From positions 536,001 through 600,000 of the forward strand of contig NZ_RQHK01000002.1 in NCBI RefSeq assembly GCF_004770475.1: a DNA stretch of 64,000 bases. The letters are read 5' to 3'. The stretch comes from Leptospira mtsangambouensis. Its GTDB lineage: Bacteria; Spirochaetota; Leptospiria; Leptospirales; Leptospiraceae. The notes beneath the pieces are model-generated. The model made no database searches, was not told where the DNA came from, and worked only from the letters and a program-made list of their open reading frames with translations. Below are positions 49,734 through 58,232 of the stretch, in pieces. The position numbers and the translations under genes were made by a program. Position 1 is the stretch's first letter. Every line of letters begins with the position of its first letter.

Positions 49734-51473
49734 ATGAGTTCTCGAAAACCCGATTATGGTCGTTACCAACATTTAGAGAGCTTCATCCACCTTTCGAAAG
49801 ATGCTATCTGGTGTTATGAATTGGACATTCCTATGCCCATTTCTCTTTCCTTGGAAGAACAGATGGAATACGTTTGGAACCACAGTGTGATCCGTGAAAG
49901 TAATTTGGCCATGGCCAAGTTTTATGGATACCATTCTGTCCATGAGGTTGTGGGAAAGTATCTAAAGGATCTCGTCACTCTGAAGAGTGTTTTTTTACTT
50001 CGCAAATTCATTGAAAGCACATACCAATTAGAAAATTACGAATACATTGTTGAATTGTCGGATGGCAACCAAAGGGTATTTTTGATGAACTCCCATGGAC
50101 AGGTGGAGGATGGACACCTGCTTCGGATCTGGGGCCAACAAATCGAAATTTCTTCCATTCGTGAGTCCGAAGTCAAACTTTCCGGACTGTTACGATTTTC
50201 TCAAATTGTCACAGAGGTATCCAAAACCTTTGTTCATACCAAAGCAGAATTTGTCTCCGATGCCATTCAGTTTGCCTTGGAAGAATTGGGTAAATACTCT
50301 CGTGCGGACCGAGTGTTTGCGGCTGAAATTTCATCGGATAAACAATTTTTATCAGTCACACATGAATGGGTACTCGAAGGTATCCCCTCTTTGTTTTCCG
50401 TAGGTACAAAACTTCCCATTGCCAAAATGAATCCGGAACGATTGGGGATTCTCGCTTCCGATGGGGTGATTCATATTGCAGATACTCAGTTGATGGTGGA
50501 TGAACCTTGGCATTTGGATCTTTTTAAACGAGCAGAAGTGCGTTCTATCCTTGTTGTCGGTTTACGAGATGAGGGGAGTGTGATTGGGATTTTAGGAATT
50601 ACCACTTACGAACAAGTTGGAAATTGGTCAGAAGAAACAAAACAATTGTTGGGTTTGATCGCTGGTTTTATTTCGCAAGGGTTAGTTCGTGCTAAAAATG
50701 AAATCAAACTGATGAAAAAAGAAAAAATCTTACAAAGGTTTTATTCTGATGTCAAAGAGGATTTGGCACTGGCTAAGTTAACCCAAGAGGCATGGGTTGC
50801 CAAAGATTTTGGTGAAATTCAAAATATAAAAATTCAATCCCGGTTTTTGCCATACGATGAAATTGGCGGTGACCTGATTTTATACGAAAGACTTAGCGAA
50901 GATTGTATCGATATTTTCTTCGGTGATATTTCTGGTCATGGGATTTCTTCGGCTCTTGTTTCTGGGATTGCTGCTGTATCGTTTAAAAAACATTCCAAAT
51001 TAGAATCCAGTCCTTCTGCCATTTTATCGGCTATGCATTTGGAGCTAAAAACCATTGTATTCAAACACCATATCTCTGCTTGTGTCCTTCGTCTTTTTCC
51101 TAAGGAAAGAAGGGTAGAGTTTAGTTTTGCAGGTCATCCGCCGGTTGTGTTTTGGAAAGAAAATGAACGTGTGATGAAACTTGTAAAAGATGAAATGTAT
51201 CCCATCCTATTACTAGACCATTGGAAAGGAAAAACTATTTCTAAAACATTTGAGCCTGGGGATCGTTTGCTTTTGTATTCTGATGGAATTTATGAATTAG
51301 AAGAAGAGGCGGGTGGATATATTGGTCTTGATGTTTTTTTACAAGAACTCTCTGAGATGATTTCTGTTTCTGATACAACTGATACCTTACTCAAAAAAAT
51401 GATCGCCAATTGTCTCATAGACAAAGAAAGAATCATTCATGATGACATCGCTGTTTTGTTTATGGAATTTTAA
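49734..51473 (+). CDS. PAS-GAF-PP2C (SpoIIE-type) serine phosphatase
   Basis: 579 aa, cytoplasmic. An N-terminal PAS-like domain (about residues 8-135, MAKFYGYHSVHEVVGK) is followed by a GAF domain (about 155-315, RADRVFAAEISSD; VVGLRDEGSVIGILGI). The C-terminal SpoIIE/PP2C domain has the metal-binding EIGGDLI, GDISGHGISSAL, LLYSDGIYE and HDDIAVLFMEF. Such enzymes dephosphorylate STAS anti-anti-sigma factors in response to the sensed signal. A partner is not adjacent; the STAS gene at 31903 is only a candidate. Its 3' end overlaps the convergent gene. Confidence 0.9.
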   Translation: MSSRKPDYGRYQHLESFIHLSKDAIWCYELDIPMPISLSLEEQMEYVWNHSVIRESNLAMAKFYGYHSVHEVVGKYLKDLVTLKSVFLLRKFIESTYQLENYEYIVELSDGNQRVFLMNSHGQVEDGHLLRIWGQQIEISSIRESEVKLSGLLRFSQIVTEVSKTFVHTKAEFVSDAIQFALEELGKYSRADRVFAAEISSDKQFLSVTHEWVLEGIPSLFSVGTKLPIAKMNPERLGILASDGVIHIADTQLMVDEPWHLDLFKRAEVRSILVVGLRDEGSVIGILGITTYEQVGNWSEETKQLLGLIAGFISQGLVRAKNEIKLMKKEKILQRFYSDVKEDLALAKLTQEAWVAKDFGEIQNIKIQSRFLPYDEIGGDLILYERLSEDCIDIFFGDISGHGISSALVSGIAAVSFKKHSKLESSPSAILSAMHLELKTIVFKHHISACVLRLFPKERRVEFSFAGHPPVVFWKENERVMKLVKDEMYPILLLDHWKGKTISKTFEPGDRLLLYSDGIYELEEEAGGYIGLDVFLQELSEMISVSDTTDTLLKKMIANCLIDKERIIHDDIAVLFMEF

Positions 51474-52201
51474 TTTTCTCTATCGGCGAGATCAAGTGCT
51501 TTGGCATCTGCTTCTGGATACTTAGCCAGATATTCCGAAACAATTTTCTTTTTCCCATCGAGTCTATCTAAATGGTTTTCAATGATATGTCCAAAGTCCA
51601 ATTTCCCAGTCACAATTTCATATCGTTCGGTTTCGATGGTTCCTAAATCCAAATCAACAGGCACTTCATTGGCTTTGTCTGCATATTCTTTGGCTTTTTC
51701 CCAGTAAGGAATGGCTTCTTTGTAGAAACTTTCTGCAACTCCAAAACTTTCTTTGAGTTCATGTGCAAAATCTAAATTATAAAAATAAACGTGTCTCTTG
51801 TCAAATTTGGAAGCAAGTCTCATGTAGGAACGCATGATTTGAATGTTGATGTGCATAAACATCAAGTTTCTATATTTATAATATTCTTTTTCTGTTTTGG
51901 TTTCACACAAAGAATGTTTTGGGTGGCGGAATCGTTTCCCTAAAGCAATTTTTAACCAATAGATATTTTTTCTGATTTCATTATCGTTATAATGTTGTTT
52001 GAGATTGTACAACTCATAAAAATCTTCCAAATACTTTGGTTCCCATTTATGGAGTTTGTAAGGAACCCAATCTGAAAATTTTGTATAAGGTCCATTTTTT
52101 TCGTATTCGTAGTTGTAATCGATATCGGTTTCCCAGGCACCAAGGGAATGGGAAAACAAGGATAGAATGAGTGCGATCGAAATGACAAATCCTTGTTTCA
52201 C
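51470..52201 (-). CDS. Unrecognised exported protein, 243 aa
   Basis: Starts with GTG 52201 and a signal peptide (MKQGFVISIALILSLFSHSLG). The mature part is helical and unusually rich in Tyr, Lys and charged residues (DIDYNYEYEKNGPYTKFSDW; NLKQHYNDNEIRKNIYWLK), with a repeat-like segment ESFYKEAIPYWEKAKEYADK that recalls a TPR helix pair. No catalytic motif is visible and no family was recognised. It lies downstream of the OmpR-type regulator on the same strand and may share its operon (43-base gap). Confidence 0.72.
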   Translation of the reverse strand: MKQGFVISIALILSLFSHSLGAWETDIDYNYEYEKNGPYTKFSDWVPYKLHKWEPKYLEDFYELYNLKQHYNDNEIRKNIYWLKIALGKRFRHPKHSLCETKTEKEYYKYRNLMFMHINIQIMRSYMRLASKFDKRHVYFYNLDFAHELKESFGVAESFYKEAIPYWEKAKEYADKANEVPVDLDLGTIETERYEIVTGKLDFGHIIENHLDRLDGKKKIVSEYLAKYPEADAKALDLADREN

Positions 52202-52244
52202 CCTAAAAGTATCGGTAAAACGGGCAGATTCCCTAATGGGATTC

Positions 52245-52928
52245 TTATTTTAGAGGGGAGACTTCTGCCACCCATTGGTAGCCGACACCCCGTACATTGC
52301 GGATGGATTCTTCCCCCAGAGCATCCCGAAGCCTCACGATGGCATTGTCGATGGTCCTTTCAGTGGGAAAACTTTCCTCACCTACGATATTGTCTAAAAT
52401 TTCGGAACGACTAAAGACCTTTCGCACATCGGAGAGGAGGAGGGCCAAAAGAGCACAGTCCCTTTTGGAAAGTAAAACGGAAGACCCATCTTCCCTTTTC
52501 ACAAGAAAGGAATCCAAGTGGATTTCCGTTTGGTCCATTTTCCATTTTTGTCCAAAATGAGGGCGAGTCTGGGCCACCACTCTTTCCAATCGGATGAGGA
52601 ATTCTTTTAAATGGAAAGGTTTTGGGATGAACTCGGCTGCACCCAATTCGAACCCACGAAGTCTTTCTTGGGCACCGGCTTGTGCAGTTAAAAATAAGAA
52701 GGGGAGGTCTTTTTCTTTGGATAAAAAAACTTCTGCCAATTGGAATCCATTTCCATCTGGAAGTCGTAAATCAAGAACCACCAAATCAAATTGGTTTGGA
52801 GAAAATAACGTTTCCGCTTCGGAAACAGTTTTTGCCCACTGCACCCGGTACCTGTCTTGTTCCAATCTTTCTTTTAAGGTTTCACCGAGACCCTCGTCAT
52901 CTTCCACAAGCAAAATTCTTGGTTTCAT
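52245..52928 (-). CDS. OmpR/PhoB-family response regulator
   Basis: 227 aa. The receiver has acidic residues in LLVEDDEG, phospho-acceptor D53 in VVLDLRLPDGNG, T in FLTAQAG and K in FIPKPFH. The C-terminal winged helix has LLSKRDCALLALLL, FSRSEILDNI and the recognition region TIDNAIVRLRDALG, ending VRGVGYQW. It is a DNA-binding transcription factor, partner of the histidine kinase with which it overlaps as ATGA. Target genes are not known; the exported 243-aa gene downstream is a candidate. Confidence 0.95.
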   Translation of the reverse strand: MKPRILLVEDDEGLGETLKERLEQDRYRVQWAKTVSEAETLFSPNQFDLVVLDLRLPDGNGFQLAEVFLSKEKDLPFLFLTAQAGAQERLRGFELGAAEFIPKPFHLKEFLIRLERVVAQTRPHFGQKWKMDQTEIHLDSFLVKREDGSSVLLSKRDCALLALLLSDVRKVFSRSEILDNIVGEESFPTERTIDNAIVRLRDALGEESIRNVRGVGYQWVAEVSPLK

Positions 52929-53860
52929 GAAACCTCTTTTAAGTTCAGTTTTACTTGGAATCCGGACGAACTGTTCGGAAACTCAAGAGAACCTTTCATT
53001 TTTTCGATTAGTTTTTTTACTATATACAAACCAATCCCACTCCCACTGGTTTTGGAATGACGTAGAAATGGTAATGTCAGATTTTTTTTATTCCCACTAA
53101 AACCAGCACCATCATCTTCTAAAAGAAAAGAAATATCTTTATGATCTTTAAAGACGGTGAGTATGATCGTTTTTGCTTTTCCATGGCGTTTTGCATTTTC
53201 ACTAAGGTTTTTTAACATTGCAAAAAAAGCTTTTTTATCAATATACACTTTTGTTTTTTGGGGAATCAAAACATTCCAAGTTAAATCTGGTTCATGATGG
53301 GAATAGGATTCACATAAATCCGAAATGGTGAGGGGTTCCATATACAAGGATTCTCCCTGCATTAGGCTTGCGAGATAAAATGCATTTCCCATTTGGGATT
53401 CAATCCGTTGGTTTTCTTTCCAAATTTTTTCTAATTTTTTCTTTAGTTCTGGTTCTTTTGTATTTTCTAAAAGAACTTCGATTTGCAACTGTAAGCTGGC
53501 AATGGGAGTTTTCATTTCGTGTGTGACGGTAGAAAAAAAATCAGAAATGAGTTTAGAACGTTTATGATCTCTATAGGAAAGAATCGCCAGAGTCACTCCA
53601 CCAAGAGTGAGCATAGAAAGAAAAAAGGATCCTTCTAATTGCAACATCCGATTGACTCGGTTTAGCTCAACTTGCCTTGCGTCGCTGATAGAAATTTCCG
53701 AAATGGTCTTTGCTTGGCGAAATCCCAAAATCCACCACCACACTCCCAAAGAAAGTGTGAGAGATAGCCAGGCCAGGGAAAAAAACATTCGAAATTGTGC
53801 TGATCCTCTCAAATTTGCCTCTCGATTCAAGTTAGGGCCAAGGGGATGGGCGACGAGCAA
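52925..53860 (-). CDS. Sensor histidine kinase
   Basis: About 311 aa with two membrane helices (about residues 25-46 and 75-93) flanking a short periplasmic segment of ~30 residues, so the sensed signal is probably membrane-borne or protein-mediated. The DHp helix has the phospho-His in [15 protein letters not shown]; the ATPase core has the N-box LSENAKRH, G1 [10 protein letters not shown] and G2 [12 protein letters not shown]. It phosphorylates the adjacent response regulator. The TTG start at 53860 lacks a Shine-Dalgarno; ATG 53788 is the alternative. Confidence 0.93.
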   Translation of the reverse strand: MLVAHPLGPNLNREANLRGSAQFRMFFSLAWLSLTLSLGVWWWILGFRQAKTISEISISDARQVELNRVNRMLQLEGSFFLSMLTLGGVTLAILSYRDHKRSKLISDFFSTVTHEMKTPIASLQLQIEVLLENTKEPELKKKLEKIWKENQRIESQMGNAFYLASLMQGESLYMEPLTISDLCESYSHHEPDLTWNVLIPQKTKVYIDKKAFFAMLKNLSENAKRHGKAKTIILTVFKDHKDISFLLEDDGAGFSGNKKNLTLPFLRHSKTSGSGIGLYIVKKLIEKMKGSLEFPNSSSGFQVKLNLKEVS

Positions 53861-53916
53861 AAAAAGATGTTGTCACATTGGAAGAACCCGAGAATTTATT
53901 TTTTAGGAGAACAACT

Positions 53917-54981
53917 TTGAACTTCGACGAAATCTCGAAACATCTTGGAAACGACGCGGAATCCTTACTTGGATTCAAATCCCCAAAAATCGCTAAAGAA
54001 CTAATCCACGTACCTGGCTCTGACTGGGTTGATAGAATTTTTGCTCCCACAGACAGGTCTGTACCTGTGCTTCGTAGCATCCAAACCCTTCTCGGAAGTG
54101 GCCGTCTCGGTGGAACGGGTTATGTTTCCATCCTTCCGGTTGACCAAGGAATTGAACACTCTGCTGGTGCCTCATTTGCAAAAAACCCGATTTACTTTGA
54201 CGGTGAAAACATCATCAAATTGGCTATCGAAGGTGGTTGTAATGGTGTGGCAACAACTCTCGGAGTTCTTGGATCCGTTGCAAGAAAGTATGCTCACAAA
54301 ATTCCTTTCATTTTGAAAATCAATCACAATGAACTTTTGACTTACCCAAACAAAAGTGAACAAATCCTATTTGCAACAGTAAAACAAGCTTATGACCAAG
54401 GTTGTGTTGCGATTGGTGCTACCATTTATTTTGGTTCCGCTGATTCAGGTCGTGAAATCGTTGAAATTTCTAAAATCTTTCAAATGGCTCACGAACTCGG
54501 AATGGCAACCATCCTTTGGTGTTATGTAAGAAACAATGCGTTCAAAAAAGACAAAGACTACCATGTTTCTGCTGACCTAACAGGACAGGCTAACCACTTA
54601 GGTGTGACCATCCAAGCAGATATCATCAAACAAAAGTTACCTGAAAACAATGGTGGATACAATGTTTTAAACCAAGAATCTTCTTATGGTAAAACAGACA
54701 AACGAATCTATTCTGACCTTACTTCTGACCACCCAATTGACCTCACTCGTTACCAAGTAGCAAATTGTTACATGGGAAGAGCTGGACTTATCAACTCTGG
54801 TGGTGCATCAGGTGAAAACGATTTACAAGACGCACTGAAAACTGCAGTCATCAACAAACGTGCTGGTGGAATGGGACTTATCTCTGGAAGAAAAGCGTTC
54901 CAAAAACCAATGAAGGAAGGGGTTGCATTACTCAACGCCATCCAAGACGTATATCTATCGAAAGAAATTACAGTCGCTTAA
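53917..54981 (+). CDS. fbaB: Class I fructose-bisphosphate aldolase (FbaB/DhnA type)
   Basis: 354 aa. It is close to E. coli FbaB as I remember it: [80 protein letters not shown] and [14 protein letters not shown]. It cleaves fructose-1,6-bisphosphate in glycolysis and gluconeogenesis through a Schiff-base lysine. The start is TTG 53917, supported by AGGAG eight bases upstream; an in-frame ATG at 53878 would add 13 unrelated residues. It is followed at once by malQ. Confidence 0.95.
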   Translation: MNFDEISKHLGNDAESLLGFKSPKIAKELIHVPGSDWVDRIFAPTDRSVPVLRSIQTLLGSGRLGGTGYVSILPVDQGIEHSAGASFAKNPIYFDGENIIKLAIEGGCNGVATTLGVLGSVARKYAHKIPFILKINHNELLTYPNKSEQILFATVKQAYDQGCVAIGATIYFGSADSGREIVEISKIFQMAHELGMATILWCYVRNNAFKKDKDYHVSADLTGQANHLGVTIQADIIKQKLPENNGGYNVLNQESSYGKTDKRIYSDLTSDHPIDLTRYQVANCYMGRAGLINSGGASGENDLQDALKTAVINKRAGGMGLISGRKAFQKPMKEGVALLNAIQDVYLSKEITVA

Positions 54982-54985
54982 AGAC

Positions 54986-56710
54986 TTGGAATTTTTTCGA
55001 AATGTAAAAAAAAGAAGGGCAGGGGTACTTGTATCTCTGCCCTCAATTGTTTCTGAACATTCTTTTGAATGTGGAGACATTTATAGTTTATACCCACTTT
55101 GCGATTGGGCAAAAGATGTGGGTTTTAGCATCATACAATTATTACCATTAAATGATACTGGATTCGGATACTCTCCTTACAGTGCCATCTCAGCTTTTGC
55201 TGTTGATCCTCTTTATATCTCCTTATACAAACTAGGCATTCATACAAAATCCCGCAAACGTGAGATCCAATTTTTAAAGAATCATCCCATTCGCATTCGT
55301 AATTTAAAATTAGAAATCATTCGTAAGTTATATTCAGAAAATCAAAAAGAAGCCATGAATGAGGCTACTTACTTTTTAGAAAAACATCCCTGGTGTTATT
55401 CCTATGCAGCTTTTCGATTATTGTATGAGGAATTTGAAGGCAAAGGTTGGTGGGAATGGCCTAAAAAATTCCAAGATCCAAACCATTCCAAAGAATATAT
55501 ATTCTCAGAGAAAAGAGAAGAGGCTCTCTTCTGGGTTTATTTACAAAAGATCGCCTATGATCAGTTATCTGAAGTAAAAACCCATTATGAAGATGTGGGT
55601 GTGTATTTAAAGGGTGATATGCCAATCCTAACTTCCCGAAATTCTTGTGATGTGTGGGAACATCCTGAATTTTTTATTATGAATTTACAAGCTGGTGCTC
55701 CTCCAGATGATTTTTCGAAAACTGGACAAACTTGGGGATTCCCAGTTCTCAATTGGGAAACATTGGAGAAAACAAACTATTCTTGGTGGAAGGATCGTTT
55801 GTCCTATTTAGAACATTTTTTTCATCTCTACCGAATTGACCATGTGATTGGAATGTATCGCATTTGGGCCATCCCGGAGGCAGATCAAACGGCCCTTCAT
55901 GGTTGGTTCCATCCTCAATTTGGAATAGCGACCGAAGAATTTTTAAAAGAAGGATTAGATCCTAAACATTTTGAAAATCTAGGCCTGATTCATGAATTCA
56001 TTCCAGGTCATTATATTTTTTATTGGGATTTTTGGAAAGAACCCGGATACCAGGAATTGGAAGAAGAGATTAAGGCAAAATTATACCCGTTGTCGGAACT
56101 TCATATTGCAGAAGAGGAAAAACATTGGAGGGAGGCGGGAGAAAAGATTTTAGAAATTTTTGAATCCTTTTCTTCGATGATCCCTTGCGCAGAAGATTTG
56201 GGTTCTGTTCCTTCCTTCATTAGGGATTCTTTATTTGAAAGGCAAATGATTGGAATCGATGTGGTTCGTTGGACAAGGTCCTTTACAACGGGTGAGTTTA
56301 TCCCGGAAGAATTGTATAGAGAAAATGCCATTTCTGTTTTATCAACACATGACACTAGTTTGGTGATGGAGTGGTGGAAAAAAGAAGGAGATATGGAATC
56401 CAAACTCCAATTTTTCTTCGATCGTTTAGGAAAACCAAGACCGGAAACAGGGGACGCGGCACTCCTCGGCCTTCTCGAATTTGTATTCCAGACAAGTAGT
56501 ATTTTTTCCATCCAGTTGTTTCAGGATTTGGCAGTGGGGGTCCCTAGTGTTGTAGAAAATCCGGAAACCCATCGCATCAACCTTCCGGGAACTCCTGACC
56601 ACTCCAACTGGACGTACCGGTTTCCCATTCTCATTGAGGAATTTGCCTCTGATTTCAAACGTAACTTCTCCCTCCGAAAACTCCTTCTCGATTCCGGCAG
56701 AAATTCTTAA
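54986..56710 (+). CDS. malQ: 4-alpha-glucanotransferase
   Basis: About 574 aa of the GH77 family. The N-terminal segment RRAGVLVSLPSIVSEHSFECGD, GFGYSPYSAISAFAVDP, LDH-type nucleophile region RIDHVIGMYRIWAIPE, acid/base CAEDLGSVP and STHDTSLVMEWW carry the catalytic Asp/Glu/Asp. It rearranges alpha-1,4-glucans, with a role in maltodextrin/glycogen metabolism. The start is uncertain: TTG 54986 follows the fbaB stop by a few bases without a clear Shine-Dalgarno; an upstream start inside fbaB is the alternative. Confidence 0.92.
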   Translation: MEFFRNVKKRRAGVLVSLPSIVSEHSFECGDIYSLYPLCDWAKDVGFSIIQLLPLNDTGFGYSPYSAISAFAVDPLYISLYKLGIHTKSRKREIQFLKNHPIRIRNLKLEIIRKLYSENQKEAMNEATYFLEKHPWCYSYAAFRLLYEEFEGKGWWEWPKKFQDPNHSKEYIFSEKREEALFWVYLQKIAYDQLSEVKTHYEDVGVYLKGDMPILTSRNSCDVWEHPEFFIMNLQAGAPPDDFSKTGQTWGFPVLNWETLEKTNYSWWKDRLSYLEHFFHLYRIDHVIGMYRIWAIPEADQTALHGWFHPQFGIATEEFLKEGLDPKHFENLGLIHEFIPGHYIFYWDFWKEPGYQELEEEIKAKLYPLSELHIAEEEKHWREAGEKILEIFESFSSMIPCAEDLGSVPSFIRDSLFERQMIGIDVVRWTRSFTTGEFIPEELYRENAISVLSTHDTSLVMEWWKKEGDMESKLQFFFDRLGKPRPETGDAALLGLLEFVFQTSSIFSIQLFQDLAVGVPSVVENPETHRINLPGTPDHSNWTYRFPILIEEFASDFKRNFSLRKLLLDSGRNS

Positions 56711-56790
56711 TTTTTTAGAATCATGACAGATTCGTTCAAGTCGGATGGGTCCGATTCTGGTAAGATAAGATTTTACACCGGAGGTCTCCT

Positions 56791-57330
56791 TTGAGATTTG
56801 CAAAAGAAATGGCGTTTTATTCTGCTTACCATCAGGAAAAACGCAACGTATGGATCCATGTGCTTGGTGTTCCCACAATCACCTTCACCTTGTTTGTCGT
56901 GTTAAGCCGTTTTTCTCTTTTTGAATACAATGGTTTTCACGTGTCGGCATCCCTAGTGTTTACATTGGCTGTGCTTGGTTACTACTATACTTTGGATGTT
57001 TTGTTTGCTTTTGTTGCTACTTTGATTTTTGGAGGACTGTATGTCACTTCCGAATGGATTACTTTACAACTTCCGGCAAATACAGCGTGGACAATTTTTG
57101 GCCTTGGACAAGTGATCGGTTGGGGAGCTCAGTTTTACGGACACTTTGTGTTCGAAAAGAGTAGGCCTGCCCTTTTTGATAACTTGTTCCAAGCTTTGGT
57201 ATCGGCTCCTCTGTTCGTTGTAGCGGACGTGTTTTTTGAACTTGGATACCGAATGGATTTAAAAAATGCAGTCGACGCAGAACTAAAACAAAAAGGTGTT
57301 TGGAAAGACTTTTCGCATAAACCTGCTTAG
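56791..57330 (+). CDS. DUF962/Mpo1-like membrane protein
   Basis: 179 aa with about four helices. It matches the Mpo1/YGL010w family: YSAYHQEKRNVWIHVLGVP at the N-terminus and YGHFVFEKSRPALFDNLFQA in the second half, holding the conserved His residues (HQEK, H in WIHVLG, GHFVFE) that bind iron in yeast Mpo1. That enzyme is a 2-hydroxy fatty acid dioxygenase. Whether the bacterial protein has this activity is not shown. The start is TTG 56791 with GGAGG six bases upstream. Confidence 0.85.
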   Translation: MRFAKEMAFYSAYHQEKRNVWIHVLGVPTITFTLFVVLSRFSLFEYNGFHVSASLVFTLAVLGYYYTLDVLFAFVATLIFGGLYVTSEWITLQLPANTAWTIFGLGQVIGWGAQFYGHFVFEKSRPALFDNLFQALVSAPLFVVADVFFELGYRMDLKNAVDAELKQKGVWKDFSHKPA

Positions 57331-57347
57331 GTTTTAAAATATAAAAC

Positions 57348-57406
57348 AGGATCTGCAAAAAAGATGAAAGTGAACTTGTTTCTCTAAAACTCTTTTTTGC
57401 GATCCT
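57348..57406. terminator. Hairpin between convergent genes, probable bidirectional terminator
   Basis: Arms AGGATC-GCAAAAAAG (57348-57363, one extra T) and CTTTTTTGCGATCCT (57392-57406) enclose a ~28-base loop. The A/T-rich lower stem supplies a T tract on each strand. It separates the Mpo1-like gene from the AraC gene. Confidence 0.55.
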
Positions 57407-57409
57407 ATT

Positions 57410-58183
57410 CTAATCTTCACAAAAACATACCTTACTTAACGACTGACTTCCTAAAAATAACGAAGGTTTCACTCCAAACATCTTTTTGAAGGTTCTGGAT
57501 AAATGAGCCTGGTCACTGAATCCTGCCGCATGAGATGCAGTGGTAAGATTTTCACCACCTTGCAATAGTTTTGCGGCAATATGGAGTCGTTGCCACAAAA
57601 GATACTGCCTGAGTGGAATTCCCATATTTTCTTTAAATAAATGCATAAACCTATCTGTGGAAATTCCTGATATTTCCGAAAGTTCGGCTAAGGTAACCGG
57701 ATTTGGCATTTTTTCTTTGATCCTTTGGATTGCCATCTCAATGCGTTTGTCGTATTTTTTGGAAATGGTTTCTGAGCCAAGTAAAGAAAGGATTTGGTTA
57801 TACACAGTCCGCGCTGAGTCACAGGTGAGATCGTCACTAAATAATGATTCTGCGATCGTTTGAATTTTGGCCCTTGTTGCCTCATCAATTGTTTTGGGAT
57901 GATCTTCCATGAAAATTCTTTTGTATTCATCTGATTTGGGATCTAGTTGGATGATGAGCATTTCTGTATTTTCTGCTTCCAATTTATGATAATAATTGGG
58001 AGGAATGATGATCCCTTGGGATTTGATGACTTCATTGGATTTTGTATGCAAACCAAAGGTGGAACCAAGTGAAACCAAAATAGACACTGCATAATGGGAA
58101 TGTGGTTCTGTGATGATGCCTGAAGTTCCTAAGAGAATTCGTTCTCCAAAGTAAAAAAGACTTCCTTTTCTTTTTGAATCCAT
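57410..58183 (-). CDS. AraC family transcriptional regulator
   Basis: 257 aa. The N-terminal ~150 residues are a cupin-like sensor (FYFGERILLGTSGIITEPHSHYAVS with a His pair; IIPPNYYHKLE). The C-terminal double helix-turn-helix has TLAELSEISGISTDRFMHLF and the second HTH with AAGFSDQAHLSRTFKKMFGVKP, the AraC signature. The ligand is unknown. It is divergent from the transglutaminase-like gene, which is a candidate target. Confidence 0.92.
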   Translation of the reverse strand: MDSKRKGSLFYFGERILLGTSGIITEPHSHYAVSILVSLGSTFGLHTKSNEVIKSQGIIIPPNYYHKLEAENTEMLIIQLDPKSDEYKRIFMEDHPKTIDEATRAKIQTIAESLFSDDLTCDSARTVYNQILSLLGSETISKKYDKRIEMAIQRIKEKMPNPVTLAELSEISGISTDRFMHLFKENMGIPLRQYLLWQRLHIAAKLLQGGENLTTASHAAGFSDQAHLSRTFKKMFGVKPSLFLGSQSLSKVCFCED

Positions 58184-58232
58184 ATACTAGAAAAATTCTA
58201 AGAACCATTCTGAAAAAGGCAAGGAATATCGA

